A stretch of 64,000 nt of DNA from Hyphococcus lacteus (GCF_041058985.1 NZ_JBEHZE010000002.1:62001-126000); one strand, 5' to 3'. Shown: positions 46,184-54,307, numbered from the stretch's first letter. The notes: generated by a model not told the origin, from the sequence alone. Numbers and translations are program-made.

Positions 46184-46495
46184 AGGCGCTCCTTAATTGT
46201 CCCCGCTCTCCCGTATGAGAACACATTCGCAGCGTACAGAAAACTAAAAGTTGCAAATATTGGCCCCTTAAATTTTCCCCTTATTTTATTTTTATCAAAT
46301 ATTTCAATGCCCTAGAGGGCGCGCCTTCAACGCCGCACTTCACAGGCGACTTTTAGGAAAGCATATTTCCCTTTTTGACCAATATGTTAGCGCCGAAAAG
46401 GCATCTCAAAAACCCGAATCTACATACAAAAAGATATTGGTTGCAACGCAACAAAGCGCTAAAACGCGCTCCTAAATGACAACCGGATTCGGAAT
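46184..46495. other. Intergenic region before the aspartate aminotransferase gene
   Basis: A 312-base AT-rich stretch between the divergent PAS gene and the aminotransferase gene. I see no coding frame or RNA gene in it. Short inverted elements occur (a 5-base stem GTTGC-GCAAC near 46440 and a 5-base stem GCCCT-AGGGC near 46310), none diagnostic. It presumably holds both promoters. Confidence 0.5.
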
Positions 46496-47704
46496 ATGAG
46501 CACATTCTCGCCGTCTGACGCCCTATCACGCATTAAACCATCACCGACCATGGCCGCGACGCAAGCCGCCCGGGACCTAAAAGCTGCTGGCCGCGACATC
46601 ATTTCGCTGGGGGCTGGCGAGCCTGATTTTGACACGCCCGATTTTGTGAAAGATGCAGCGATCAACGCAATCCGCAACGGTAAAACCAAATACACAGCTG
46701 TTGATGGCATCGCGGAATTAAAACAGGCCATCGTTGCGAAGTTCAAGCGCGACAACGGTCTCGATTACGACACGACACAGATCACGGTCGCACCCGGTGG
46801 CAAGGCTGTACTTTATAATGCGCTCGTCGCAACCATGAATCGCGGGGACGAAGTGATCATCCCTGCCCCTTATTGGGTTTCATATCCTGACATGGTTCTT
46901 TTAACAGGTGGCAAGCCAATCATTGTTGCCGCCGGAGCAGAAAGCAATTTTAAGCTGACGCCCGAAGCACTTGAGAAAGCAATTACCCCCAAAACGAAAT
47001 GGTTCATTTTTAATTCGCCATCGAACCCCACGGGTGCCGCCTATACGCGAGAAGAAGTAAAAGCCCTTACGGATGTTCTTCTAAAGCATCCTCATGTTTG
47101 GGTGATGTCAGACGATATGTATGAGCATATCGTCTATGATAATTTTGAATTCGCCACCCCTGCACAGGTCGCACCAAAACTTTATGACCGTACACTGACT
47201 GTAAATGGCGCATCAAAAGCATATGCCATGACGGGATGGCGTATTGGATTTGCAGGCGGGCCGTTGCCGCTCATAAAGGCAATGGCAAAAGTCATGTCGC
47301 AATCAACCTCCAACGCATGTTCAATCAGCCAATATGCAAGTGTGGCTGCGCTGAACGGTGATCAGTCATTTCTCGCGGCACGGAATGACGCGTTCAAAAC
47401 GCGCCGGGACCTCGTGGTTGAAATGCTTAATGACGCAACCGGTATTGAATGCGCTCGTCCGGAAGGGGCATTTTACGTTTACCCATCATGCGCAGGAACA
47501 ATCGGCAAAAAAACGCCGGAAGGCGTCATTATTGATAGTGACGAGACCTTCACAAGTGAGTTATTAAATGCCGAAGGCGTTGCAGCGGTCTTTGGTGCAG
47601 CCTTCGGGCTTTCCCCTTTCTTTCGGGTATCATATGCCGCCGCTACTGAGGAGCTACGTGACGCATGCACACGAATTCAACGATTTACGGCGTCACTTCA
47701 GTGA
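46496..47704 (+). CDS. aspC: Class I/II PLP aminotransferase (aspartate aminotransferase type)
   Basis: A 402-residue type I fold aminotransferase. The lysine that binds PLP is in NGASKAYAMTGWRIGFAGG, the N-terminal gly motif is SLGAGEPDFDTPDF, and FNSPSNPTGAAYTREE and SDDMYEHIVYDN surround the cofactor site. It matches the alphaproteobacterial aspartate aminotransferase subgroup (Ib) in length and pattern. Single gene with a weak ribosome site; the dps gene follows after about 110 bases. The specific amino acid preference is not certain from sequence. Confidence 0.88.
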   Translation: MSTFSPSDALSRIKPSPTMAATQAARDLKAAGRDIISLGAGEPDFDTPDFVKDAAINAIRNGKTKYTAVDGIAELKQAIVAKFKRDNGLDYDTTQITVAPGGKAVLYNALVATMNRGDEVIIPAPYWVSYPDMVLLTGGKPIIVAAGAESNFKLTPEALEKAITPKTKWFIFNSPSNPTGAAYTREEVKALTDVLLKHPHVWVMSDDMYEHIVYDNFEFATPAQVAPKLYDRTLTVNGASKAYAMTGWRIGFAGGPLPLIKAMAKVMSQSTSNACSISQYASVAALNGDQSFLAARNDAFKTRRDLVVEMLNDATGIECARPEGAFYVYPSCAGTIGKKTPEGVIIDSDETFTSELLNAEGVAAVFGAAFGLSPFFRVSYAAATEELRDACTRIQRFTASLQ

Positions 47705-47743
47705 CCCCTTGTATCGACTTAATCGAAGGATCACTTTGAAATT

Positions 47744-47754
47744 ATCAATTTGAT
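47744..47754. promoter_or_regulatory. Short palindrome upstream of dps
   Basis: An 11-base perfect palindrome (arms ATCAA and TTGAT around one T) lies about 60 bases before the dps start. It has the T-N11-A layout often seen at LysR-type operators. OxyR is encoded downstream. Position and symmetry make it a candidate operator only. Confidence 0.25.
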
Positions 47755-47814
47755 TGAACTAATTTGACACCCTATGTGTTGACCAGAAACATGAGATTAG
47801 AGGAGAACACTCAG

Positions 47815-48288
47815 ATGTCGAAAATTGATATTGGTTTGGACGAAAACGCACGAAAAGCAGTTGCCGAGGCGCTGAATGCCACCCTCGCCGATACGTATTC
47901 ACTCTATATGAAGACTCACTCATATCACTGGAACGTGACTGGACCACAATTCCACACACTGCATGTGATGTTTGAAGAGCAATATCGCGAAATGTGGGCC
48001 GCACTTGATGAAGTCGCAGAACGTGTCCGTGCGCTAGGCGTGTTCGCCCCCACCAGCGGTAAACAGTTTGCAGACCTTTCCGCTATTGAAAGCGCCGACA
48101 CTAGCCCGCCGAAAGCGGCCGACATGGTTGCAAACCTTTTGGCTGATCACGAAACACTTATCAAACGCGCACGCGCGGGCCTCTCCACTGCCGAAGAGGC
48201 GGGAGATGCGGCGAGTGCAGACCTTCTAACAGTGCGTATTCAATCGCATGAAAAAACAGCTTGGATGTTAAGAGCAATGAACCAATAA
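47815..48288 (+). CDS. dps: Dps-family DNA-binding ferritin-like protein
   Basis: A 157-residue protein that oxidises and stores iron and protects DNA from hydrogen peroxide. The ferroxidase-site pattern is intact: TYSLYMKTHSYHWNVTGPQF, then FHTLHVMFEEQYREMW and LDEVAERVRALG. The start is ATG 47815 with AGAGGAG upstream; a longer frame to 47764 has no ribosome site. It is next to oxyR, the peroxide sensor that activates dps in many bacteria, with a strong terminator between. Confidence 0.92.
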   Translation: MSKIDIGLDENARKAVAEALNATLADTYSLYMKTHSYHWNVTGPQFHTLHVMFEEQYREMWAALDEVAERVRALGVFAPTSGKQFADLSAIESADTSPPKAADMVANLLADHETLIKRARAGLSTAEEAGDAASADLLTVRIQSHEKTAWMLRAMNQ

Positions 48289-48303
48289 CATTTGAGAATA
48301 AAA

Positions 48304-48330
48304 AGACCCGCAAAAGCGGGTCTTTTTTTT
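48304..48330 (+). terminator. Rho-independent terminator after dps
   Basis: A perfect 8-base stem (48304-48311 with 48316-48323) with a loop of four A, followed by a run of eight T (48323-48330), 15 bases after the dps stop. This is the clearest intrinsic terminator in the window and separates dps from oxyR. Confidence 0.95.
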
Positions 48331-48424
48331 GTCTCCACCACCCCACACTATCTCCTTTTTCTATTTGACGAACACCACTCGCGAACCTTCAGCAAGCTGA
48401 TCAGCCGAAACGAAAACACAATAT

Positions 48425-49369
48425 ATGGCCGACCTCCCCGTCACTATCAAACAGCTACAATATTTACTCGCCATTGGCGAACTCAGACATTTTCGAAAAG
48501 CCGCGGAACGATGCGGGATCAGCCAGCCATCACTAAGCGTTCAGCTTTCCAATCTTGAAGAATCCCTCGGCATCAAACTCGTCGAGCGCAGCCGTTCAGG
48601 CGTTGCATTAACGCCAATTGGGCGAGAAGTCGCCGATAGAGCGCGCCGTGTAATTGACGAATCGCGCAGCATTGTTGATCTAGCCAAAGACGCCAAACAT
48701 GGCCTTAGCGGGACAATCAGGCTCGGGTCTAAGCCGACGCTCGGCCCTTACCTACTGCCCCACGTTGTGGCCACCCTTCATAAACAACATAAAGATTTGC
48801 GCCTCTATGTACGCGAGAACAGCCCGCGGGAACTAGAGCATGAACTGACAGCTGGTATCCATGACCTGATACTGGCGCAATCACCAGTTGAAAGCACAGA
48901 ACATGTTACATTCGAATTGTTCCGCGAGCCTCTCTATCTTGCCCTCGCCAGTGACCATCCGCTTGCGCAACAAGCAAAAGAAAAGAAAGCCCTGCCCGTC
49001 GCCGCTTTAAAGGGCTTAGATATGCTTTCCTTGAACCCACTTTACTATCTCAATGACCAAGTAAATGCCCTGTGCCAAGAACACGGCGCACATCTGCTGA
49101 AGGATTACGAAGGAACAAGCCTCGACGCATTACGCCTAATGGTCGGTATGGGAATGGGGGCCGCATTTCTTCCTGCGCTTTATGTTCATTCTGAAATTAA
49201 AGCGCGGTCTGAAATCGTCGTTATACCTCTTAAAGGTCGTCGAATTTATCGAACGATTTGTCTTGCTTGGCGCAAAAGCGCGGGGCGCGCACGCGCATAC
49301 AACGAACTCGGACACGTAATCCGCAATGTCGTCCGCCGAAAATTTGATGACTTGGTCGTCCCTGAATAA
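48425..49369 (+). CDS. oxyR: Hydrogen-peroxide-inducible LysR-type activator
   Basis: A 314-residue LysR-type regulator. The N-terminal helix-turn-helix is HFRKAAERCGISQPSLSVQL. OxyR identity is supported by the pair of redox cysteines at the expected spacing: C in YLNDQVNALCQEHGAHL and C in RIYRTICLAWRK are the visible cysteines of the C-terminal half, fewer than in E. coli where Cys199 and Cys208 form the switch, so the exact redox mechanism should be checked. The adjacent dps gene agrees with an oxidative-stress role. General LysR assignment is certain, OxyR naming is likely. Confidence 0.82.
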   Translation: MADLPVTIKQLQYLLAIGELRHFRKAAERCGISQPSLSVQLSNLEESLGIKLVERSRSGVALTPIGREVADRARRVIDESRSIVDLAKDAKHGLSGTIRLGSKPTLGPYLLPHVVATLHKQHKDLRLYVRENSPRELEHELTAGIHDLILAQSPVESTEHVTFELFREPLYLALASDHPLAQQAKEKKALPVAALKGLDMLSLNPLYYLNDQVNALCQEHGAHLLKDYEGTSLDALRLMVGMGMGAAFLPALYVHSEIKARSEIVVIPLKGRRIYRTICLAWRKSAGRARAYNELGHVIRNVVRRKFDDLVVPE

Positions 49370-49433
49370 CGTGAATGTGACCATTGTTAAATTAACTGAA
49401 AATTCCGATCACCATCTAGTGTAGAAATTTTTC

Positions 49434-49450
49434 GATAGTTTTTTTCTATC
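49434..49450. promoter_or_regulatory. Inverted repeat GATAG-T7-CTATC, OxyR-half-site-like
   Basis: A 5-base inverted repeat spaced by seven T, 65 bases after oxyR. ATAG-N7-CTAT is the spacing of one element of the known OxyR consensus (ATAGnTnnnAnCTAT); here the second inner A is a T, and the matching neighbouring element is not evident. It could serve the carbonic anhydrase or oxyR itself, or be a weak terminator. Confidence 0.3.
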
Positions 49451-49556
49451 AGAATTTTTCACTTTTCCCGATTGCGGTATGCCGAGTATTTCCCCATTTA
49501 TCACAACATAATGAAGCGCTTTTTTTCACCCTATGCCCCCCGAAAAATGCGTTTCA

Positions 49557-49589
49557 CCTGGCTCCGTTCCCGCACAGAATGGAGCCAGG
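49557..49589 (+). promoter_or_regulatory. Strong stem-loop in the leader of the carbonic anhydrase gene
   Basis: Arms 49557-49569 and 49577-49589 pair over 13 positions with one G-T wobble, around a 7-base loop. It lies 55 bases before the start of the carbonic anhydrase gene. No T-run follows, so a plain terminator is unlikely; a leader RNA structure is possible. Confidence 0.4.
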
Positions 49590-49644
49590 ACCTTATGCTT
49601 GTGTTCCAGTTTATCTGGGTAGTAACAAAAAGGGTCCCTTGCTT

Positions 49645-50316
49645 ATGCCGCAATTTGCAGCCGGTGTCGTAAAATTCCAATCAGAAGTTTACCCCCATAA
49701 AAAAGAGCTTTTTGAAAAACTCAGTCGAGGTCAATCTCCTGAAGCGCTTTTCATTACATGCTCTGACTCGCGTGTCGAAACCGCGATGATCACTCAAACA
49801 GAACCGGGTGAACTATTTATTTGCCGCAACGCAGGCAACATCGTCCCTCCCCACACAAATTTTACCGGCGGTATGACTGCATCTATTGAATATGCAGTTG
49901 CAGTTTTAAAAGTGCCGCACATTGTTGTCTGTGGACACACCGAATGTGGCGCCATGAAAGGTGCAATGGATCCCAACTCTCTAGAAACATTGCCCCACGT
50001 AAAAGAATGGCTGGGCTATTCCAAAGCGGCCGTTGATATTGTCAAAGAAGTTGGCATCGAATCCTCGCCAGAGGAGCAAATGAGAATGCTGTTAGAGCGC
50101 AATGTCGTTCTACAATTGCAACATTTGAAAACGCATCCGACTGTGGCGACACGGCTCGCGAAAGGTGATCTCACACTACATGGTTGGCTTTATGATATCA
50201 AAAGTGGCGACGTCACCGCTTATGATGAAGCTAAAAATACTTTTCTAAACGTTACTGAACGCTACGCCGCTGAAATGGCTGCATTAGCAACCTCATCTGC
50301 TCACTGCGCAGCATAA
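49645..50316 (+). CDS. Beta-class carbonic anhydrase
   Basis: A 223-residue zinc enzyme interconverting CO2 and bicarbonate. Zinc-ligand motifs are intact: C and D/R of TCSDSRVETA and the His-Cys pair in VVCGHTECGAMKGAM. ATG at 49645 (MPQFAAGVVKFQSEVYPHKK) is chosen; the longer frame to 49579 begins in the strong leader hairpin. The SulP anion transporter gene follows 29 bases later, so the two are probably co-transcribed for bicarbonate supply or pH control. Confidence 0.9.
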   Translation: MPQFAAGVVKFQSEVYPHKKELFEKLSRGQSPEALFITCSDSRVETAMITQTEPGELFICRNAGNIVPPHTNFTGGMTASIEYAVAVLKVPHIVVCGHTECGAMKGAMDPNSLETLPHVKEWLGYSKAAVDIVKEVGIESSPEEQMRMLLERNVVLQLQHLKTHPTVATRLAKGDLTLHGWLYDIKSGDVTAYDEAKNTFLNVTERYAAEMAALATSSAHCAA

Positions 50317-50345
50317 AGAATACGATCAGCCCCCGGAGAACTGTA

Positions 50346-51998
50346 ATGAAATTACTCGACACTTCGCATTTGCGCGGTGACGTCTTTGGCGGGCTGACCG
50401 CTGGGATCGTTGCCCTCCCTCTGGCACTTGCCTTTGGTGAGGCCTCCGGTGCCGGACCAATTGCCGGATTATGGGGAGCCGTGTTCGTTGGCTTCTTCGC
50501 CGCTCTTTTTGGCGGTACCAAAACACAAGTTTCGGGCCCGACCGGACCAATGGTTGTGGTCTTTGCGGGAATATTTTCCTCACTTTCAGGCGAACCGGCA
50601 TTAGTCTTCGGCGCTGTGATCCTTGCTGGGATATTTCAAATCCTGTTCGGTGTGTTTCGATTCGGACAATATATTCGTCTTGTGCCTTATCCGGTTATTT
50701 CCGGATTCATGAGCGGCATTGGCTGTATCATTATTGCGCTCCAGCTATCGCGTCTATTCGGACACGAACCAACAGAATCCGGAACGATCCCCGCTCTTGC
50801 CTCCGTCCCGGAGGCGATTGCTAATCCAAACATTGCTGCACTAACGATTGGTTTGGTTACGCTCGCGGTGATTTTCACTTGGCCGAAAAAACTCGGGAAA
50901 TTTGTTCCTGGCGCATTGGCCGCTCTTGTCATTGGTACGCTTTTAAGCCTTGTTCTAAAAGGCGCGCCAATTCTTGGTGATATTCCTACTGGCTTACCCA
51001 GTTTTGCCCTGCCTGCCTTTACTCAAAGCTCTTTTATTATCGTCGTGGAGGCTGCGTTCATCCTCGCCATCCTTGGCGCTATCGATAGCCTTTTAACGTC
51101 TCTCGTTGCCGATAATATGACGCGTGATCGCCACAACTCTAATCGTGAATTGATCGGCCAAGGAATCGGCAACACCGTTGCGGGTTTCTTTGGTGCCATT
51201 CCCGGCGCTGGTGCTACGATGCGTACTGTCGTAAACATCAGAAGCGGCGGCGTGACCAAAATATCGGGTATGCTGCACTCTCTTATTTTGGTTGTGATAA
51301 TTCTTATCGCTGCACCGTTAGCGTCGCAGATACCTCACGCAGTACTTGCCGGTATATTGGTCAAAGTTGGCTACGACATTCTCGATCTTGCTTATCTTAA
51401 ACGTGCCCATAAGGGCCCTCGCTGGGATCTGGCCTTGATGGCGTTGGTACTTGGACTGACGGTCTTTGTTGATCTAATCACGGCAGTCGGTGTTGGAGTC
51501 GTTCTCGCAGCGCTCGCGTTCGTCAAGAAAATGGCAGACGACCAACTTGTTGCCTTTGGCGAAACCCAACCACGCATCACTACCGAAGAAGAACGCACGA
51601 TCCTAAAGACGGCGGGTGGTCGCGTAACTATGTTTGATTTCGGTGGACCACTTAGCTTTGGCGCGGCGGCCGACCTTGGTCACCGCGTACGAGAACGCGT
51701 AAAAGACCATACCAGCGCAATCATCCTCGACTTTTCACGCGTTCCTTTTATTGATGTGTCTGCCGCACGCGCCGTTGAAACCATCGCTTGCGACGCAAAA
51801 CAATCCGGGAAACGAGTTTACGTAAGCGGTATGAGCGAAGAAGTACGCAACGTACTCTCCGGCCTTAATGCTGATCATTGCCTCGCAGACGACAATCGAT
51901 TTGAAAATCGTCTGGAAGCGTTGAAAGATGCTGCGCAATGGGTTGCGGAAAAGCACACGGATGAAATGCCGAAACTCGCCTCACCCGCAAGCGCCTAA
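50346..51998 (+). CDS. SulP-family inorganic anion transporter with STAS domain
   Basis: A 550-residue protein: a membrane part of about 12-14 helices (residues 15-400) with the SulP signature ALPLALAFGEASGAGPIAG and GTKTQVSGPTGPMVVV, then a C-terminal STAS domain (residues about 425-535, SAIILDFSRVPFIDVSAARA). SulP members transport sulfate, bicarbonate or other anions by a 7+7 inverted repeat. Being paired with carbonic anhydrase favours bicarbonate. Its stop overlaps that of the convergent M20 hydrolase gene by 4 bases. Confidence 0.88.
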   Translation: MKLLDTSHLRGDVFGGLTAGIVALPLALAFGEASGAGPIAGLWGAVFVGFFAALFGGTKTQVSGPTGPMVVVFAGIFSSLSGEPALVFGAVILAGIFQILFGVFRFGQYIRLVPYPVISGFMSGIGCIIIALQLSRLFGHEPTESGTIPALASVPEAIANPNIAALTIGLVTLAVIFTWPKKLGKFVPGALAALVIGTLLSLVLKGAPILGDIPTGLPSFALPAFTQSSFIIVVEAAFILAILGAIDSLLTSLVADNMTRDRHNSNRELIGQGIGNTVAGFFGAIPGAGATMRTVVNIRSGGVTKISGMLHSLILVVIILIAAPLASQIPHAVLAGILVKVGYDILDLAYLKRAHKGPRWDLALMALVLGLTVFVDLITAVGVGVVLAALAFVKKMADDQLVAFGETQPRITTEEERTILKTAGGRVTMFDFGGPLSFGAAADLGHRVRERVKDHTSAIILDFSRVPFIDVSAARAVETIACDAKQSGKRVYVSGMSEEVRNVLSGLNADHCLADDNRFENRLEALKDAAQWVAEKHTDEMPKLASPASA

Positions 51999-53275
51999 TC
52001 CGCTGGCGCGGGCACGTCCTGCCCAAGAAAATAGCCGAGCAACGCAACATGGCGGGCTGTCCGCATCATCGCATCGATATCGGCCCATTCATCGGGGTGG
52101 CCCCGCTGACCACCTCGCTCGCCGCCCAACCCGATGGCCGGTGTACCATTAGCGATCGCGATGTTGAGGTTCGCAGAACCCGCGTCGTTCAGTGCTGGCT
52201 CTAGCCCCAAACGTTTCGAAATCGCCACGGACCAACGCACGAGATCGCTTTCGAGTGCGCCGGGAATTTGCCCTCCTGGCGTCATGTTCTCTGGCACCAT
52301 CGTCAAGGAGACCGATGTTTCCGCGGCAACATCTCTTAGAATTTTTCGAACGTCACTTTCGATTTCTTCAATCATAGGCGCATCGAGCGAGCGAATGTCG
52401 AGCGAGAACCACCCCTTGGGTGGTTTGTGGTTGAACACCTTACCACTATTTAGAATCGCAACATTCACCCGGGTCATCCGGTCTTCATATTTACGCGGTT
52501 GCGGCAAATCAAAAATCTGATCAACAGCGCGGGCGATACCTTGGTTGATATTTGGCAGTCCTCCACGCAAGGTGTGTCCGGGCGGCCCTTCGGCGACCAC
52601 TTTCCACCAATGAATACCTAGCGCACCATAGCTAATGCTGCGTCCGTCACCCAATACGTCCACAAATAGAATCGCATCATCTTTATACGTATCATAAAGC
52701 GCACGCATTCCATTTAATCCAGTTTCCTCTTGAGAAACAGCGGCAAAGATAACATCATGTTTCGGTTTGAAATTTGCTTTCAATAGCGACCTTGCCGCAG
52801 CAATAATTGCAACCGTCGTTGACGACGTGTTCGATCCGGGTCCTTCGACCCGGCCACCAGCGATATTCAATGGCGCATTTCGCTCTCGCTGGTGTTCGGC
52901 TACTGTTTTAAGGTCATCAAGCGTCGAGACAAAAATGATGGCTTTGCCCGAACGACCTGGTATCCGGCCTATCACATTAAGGTCTTCCGTGACCTTCACA
53001 TTGTTGAGGCCGATCTCACGCATCTTATCCGCAACTTTCGCCGCGCGCTCATCTTCCTCGCCTGACGGCGACATGATACTACCGACCTCGACCAACATCG
53101 TTGTTGCTTCATTTTCAAACCCAGCTACATCGCGCTCAATTGCGGCAACGGCTTTGTCGGAAAATGAATCCGTTGCGCTCGCCGGCTGTGCCGTAAAACT
53201 TAACGCCGCAGTCAGCATACCCAACGATAATGCGGCCGCTCGCTTTAACTGGCACTTTTGATATTCTGAGAACAT
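51995..53275 (-). CDS. Exported M20-like metallo-hydrolase with atypical metal site
   Basis: A 426-residue protein with a signal peptide (hydrophobic AAALSLGMLTAALSFTAQPA, cleavage near ASA at about residue 33). It has M20 features: SPSGEEDERAAKVADKMREI, VSQEETGLNGMRAL with the general-base Glu pair, and the C-terminal HPDEWADIDAM with the metal-ligand His. However the usual His-x-Asp of the first ligand motif reads STLDDLKTV, and the bridging Asp position reads GSNTSSTTVA. So two of the usual ligands are replaced. It may be an altered or inactive peptidase. Start context and signal peptide are normal. Confidence 0.8.
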   Translation of the reverse strand: MFSEYQKCQLKRAAALSLGMLTAALSFTAQPASATDSFSDKAVAAIERDVAGFENEATTMLVEVGSIMSPSGEEDERAAKVADKMREIGLNNVKVTEDLNVIGRIPGRSGKAIIFVSTLDDLKTVAEHQRERNAPLNIAGGRVEGPGSNTSSTTVAIIAAARSLLKANFKPKHDVIFAAVSQEETGLNGMRALYDTYKDDAILFVDVLGDGRSISYGALGIHWWKVVAEGPPGHTLRGGLPNINQGIARAVDQIFDLPQPRKYEDRMTRVNVAILNSGKVFNHKPPKGWFSLDIRSLDAPMIEEIESDVRKILRDVAAETSVSLTMVPENMTPGGQIPGALESDLVRWSVAISKRLGLEPALNDAGSANLNIAIANGTPAIGLGGERGGQRGHPDEWADIDAMMRTARHVALLGYFLGQDVPAPAD

Positions 53276-53502
53276 TCCTCACCTTTCAAATCATACTGAT
53301 TTGGCAATGTCCGCATAAAAACAGTGAGAGAGTCAAATTCTATAATATCTATGTAAAAACAATGCTTTATTGCGTGCGAAATGCGCACAAACAAAGAATC
53401 AAATACCCCACGACAATCGCATAAAGCAAGCTACATAATGACCATACCGACAAAGGTGTTCGCTCACTGTATCGCAAACAGCAACAAGGTAATTTTTAGA
53501 AT

Positions 53503-53548
53503 TGGTGCCCCGGACGGACTCGAACCGCGGACTTACTGATTACAAATC
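53503..53548 (-). pseudogene. 3' fragment of a tRNA-Thr(TGT) gene (integration scar)
   Basis: The minus strand reads from the anticodon loop (TTTGTAA) through TCAGTAAGTC, T-arm CGCGGTTCGAGTCC and GGGGC to the terminal ACCA. Identity stops exactly at the 5' side of the anticodon loop; the bases further 5' do not form a D-arm or acceptor. The T-arm/acceptor part is one base shorter than a working tRNA. This is the pattern left where a tyrosine recombinase crosses over in an anticodon loop. It marks one edge of the accessory region that extends to higher coordinates. Confidence 0.75.
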
Positions 53549-53605
53549 GGGATTGGGCCGTATCCAGCTGTCTATGCTCGTCTCAAGTCGCTGTAATTAC
53601 TAACC

Positions 53606-53633
53606 GTCGTGTCTACACTGGTCTACACACGAC
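53606..53633. repeat. Inverted repeat near the tRNA scar
   Basis: Arms GTCGTGT (53606-53612) and ACACGAC (53627-53633) are perfect complements; inside, GTCTACAC occurs twice as a direct repeat (53611 and 53621). It lies 60 bases inside the presumed element edge, where integrase-binding sites normally are. Confidence 0.45.
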
Positions 53634-53694
53634 TATGTTCGCTTGAATTCACAATGAAAGTTATCCTCACGCGCAGCATACTCATGTTATGCAT

Positions 53695-53737
53695 AAAATG
53701 GCGCCATCGACGAGGCCTGGGGTGTCAAAATGGCGCC
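53695..53737. repeat. Two direct copies of AAAATGGCGCC
   Basis: The 11-base sequence lies at 53695-53705 and 53727-53737, 32 bases apart. With the nearby inverted repeat it could be arm-type recombinase sites of a lost or remote integrase. No integrase gene is seen in the window. Confidence 0.4.
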
Positions 53738-53818
53738 CAAAAAACAGTGTGCAGACAAGGCGTTAAGTGCACCTATGCACCAAAACGCCGTTGCGCTTTA
53801 TATTGCCGTGAGCCAAAC

Positions 53819-54307
53819 TCATCTAAAAACCCGATGAACGCGTAGATGAAGGTCATCATTTTCACGGACCACCTCATTGACTTCAATGCCGTCTGCGAGC
53901 TCGATTGAAAGCACAATTTCGTCAGATGAATGGGACGAAAGGCCACTCGCGATTTCGGGATGGTGCTCTAATTCACCGAGAATCGTAAAAACTTCACCAT
54001 GAAGCGAGCCAGTTCGTCCGGTAACCTGAAACACCAAATCGACGGGCATCAACATCTGCAAGCACGGTATACCAAATATCTCCTTAGCGCTCTGCTCATC
54101 ATAATATAAAACTTGAGAACGACGTGATAATCGAGTGGGACCAGTAACGCTGATCTTTCTGTCAGATGCGTCGCTACTCTCCAAAATTGTTTGCAATTCA
54201 TCTAACGAAACCGTCTCATATTCCATCATGTTTTTGTCTTCCACGGTGGCACAAGCATTGATGCCAACCACAAAAAACAGTGCCAAGGAAATTCTCTTCA
54301 GTCTCAT
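53819..54307 (-). CDS. Predicted lipoprotein of unknown function (third of the island)
   Basis: A 162-residue protein: signal sequence LKRISLALFFVVGINACATV with a lipobox-like INAC at residue 18, then a soluble mature part. The start is ATG 54307; the longer frame to 54466 overlaps the previous gene. No family recognised. Features: DELQTILESSDASDRKISV, GEVFTILGELEHHPEIASG and a charged C-terminus. It follows a lipoprotein gene directly downstream of an Rhs tip fragment, so it may be part of the same immunity group or an unrelated neighbour. Confidence 0.65.
   Translation of the reverse strand: MRLKRISLALFFVVGINACATVEDKNMMEYETVSLDELQTILESSDASDRKISVTGPTRLSRRSQVLYYDEQSAKEIFGIPCLQMLMPVDLVFQVTGRTGSLHGEVFTILGELEHHPEIASGLSSHSSDEIVLSIELADGIEVNEVVRENDDLHLRVHRVFR

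Larger units (their letters stand above)
53276..53818. other. Non-coding region with tRNA remnant and repeats
   Basis: A 543-base stretch with no gene I can support. It contains the promoter region of the M20-like gene (53276 onward), the tRNA-Thr 3' remnant (53503-53548), an inverted repeat (53606-53633) and two copies of an 11-base sequence (53695 and 53727). A 78-codon frame at 53609-53845 has no recognisable product. The parts are annotated separately. Confidence 0.6.

Noticed and set aside
49472..49672. Plus-strand leader frame before the carbonic anhydrase gene
   Set aside because: It has no protein pattern and is broken relative to the true start; the region is better explained as leader RNA with the hairpin.
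53503..53590. A complete tRNA gene
   Set aside because: Only the 3' half matches; the 5' side cannot form an acceptor, D-arm or full anticodon stem.
53609..53845. 78-codon plus-strand frame near the tRNA scar
   Set aside because: It runs through the inverted and direct repeats and has a Cys/Arg-rich product with no support.
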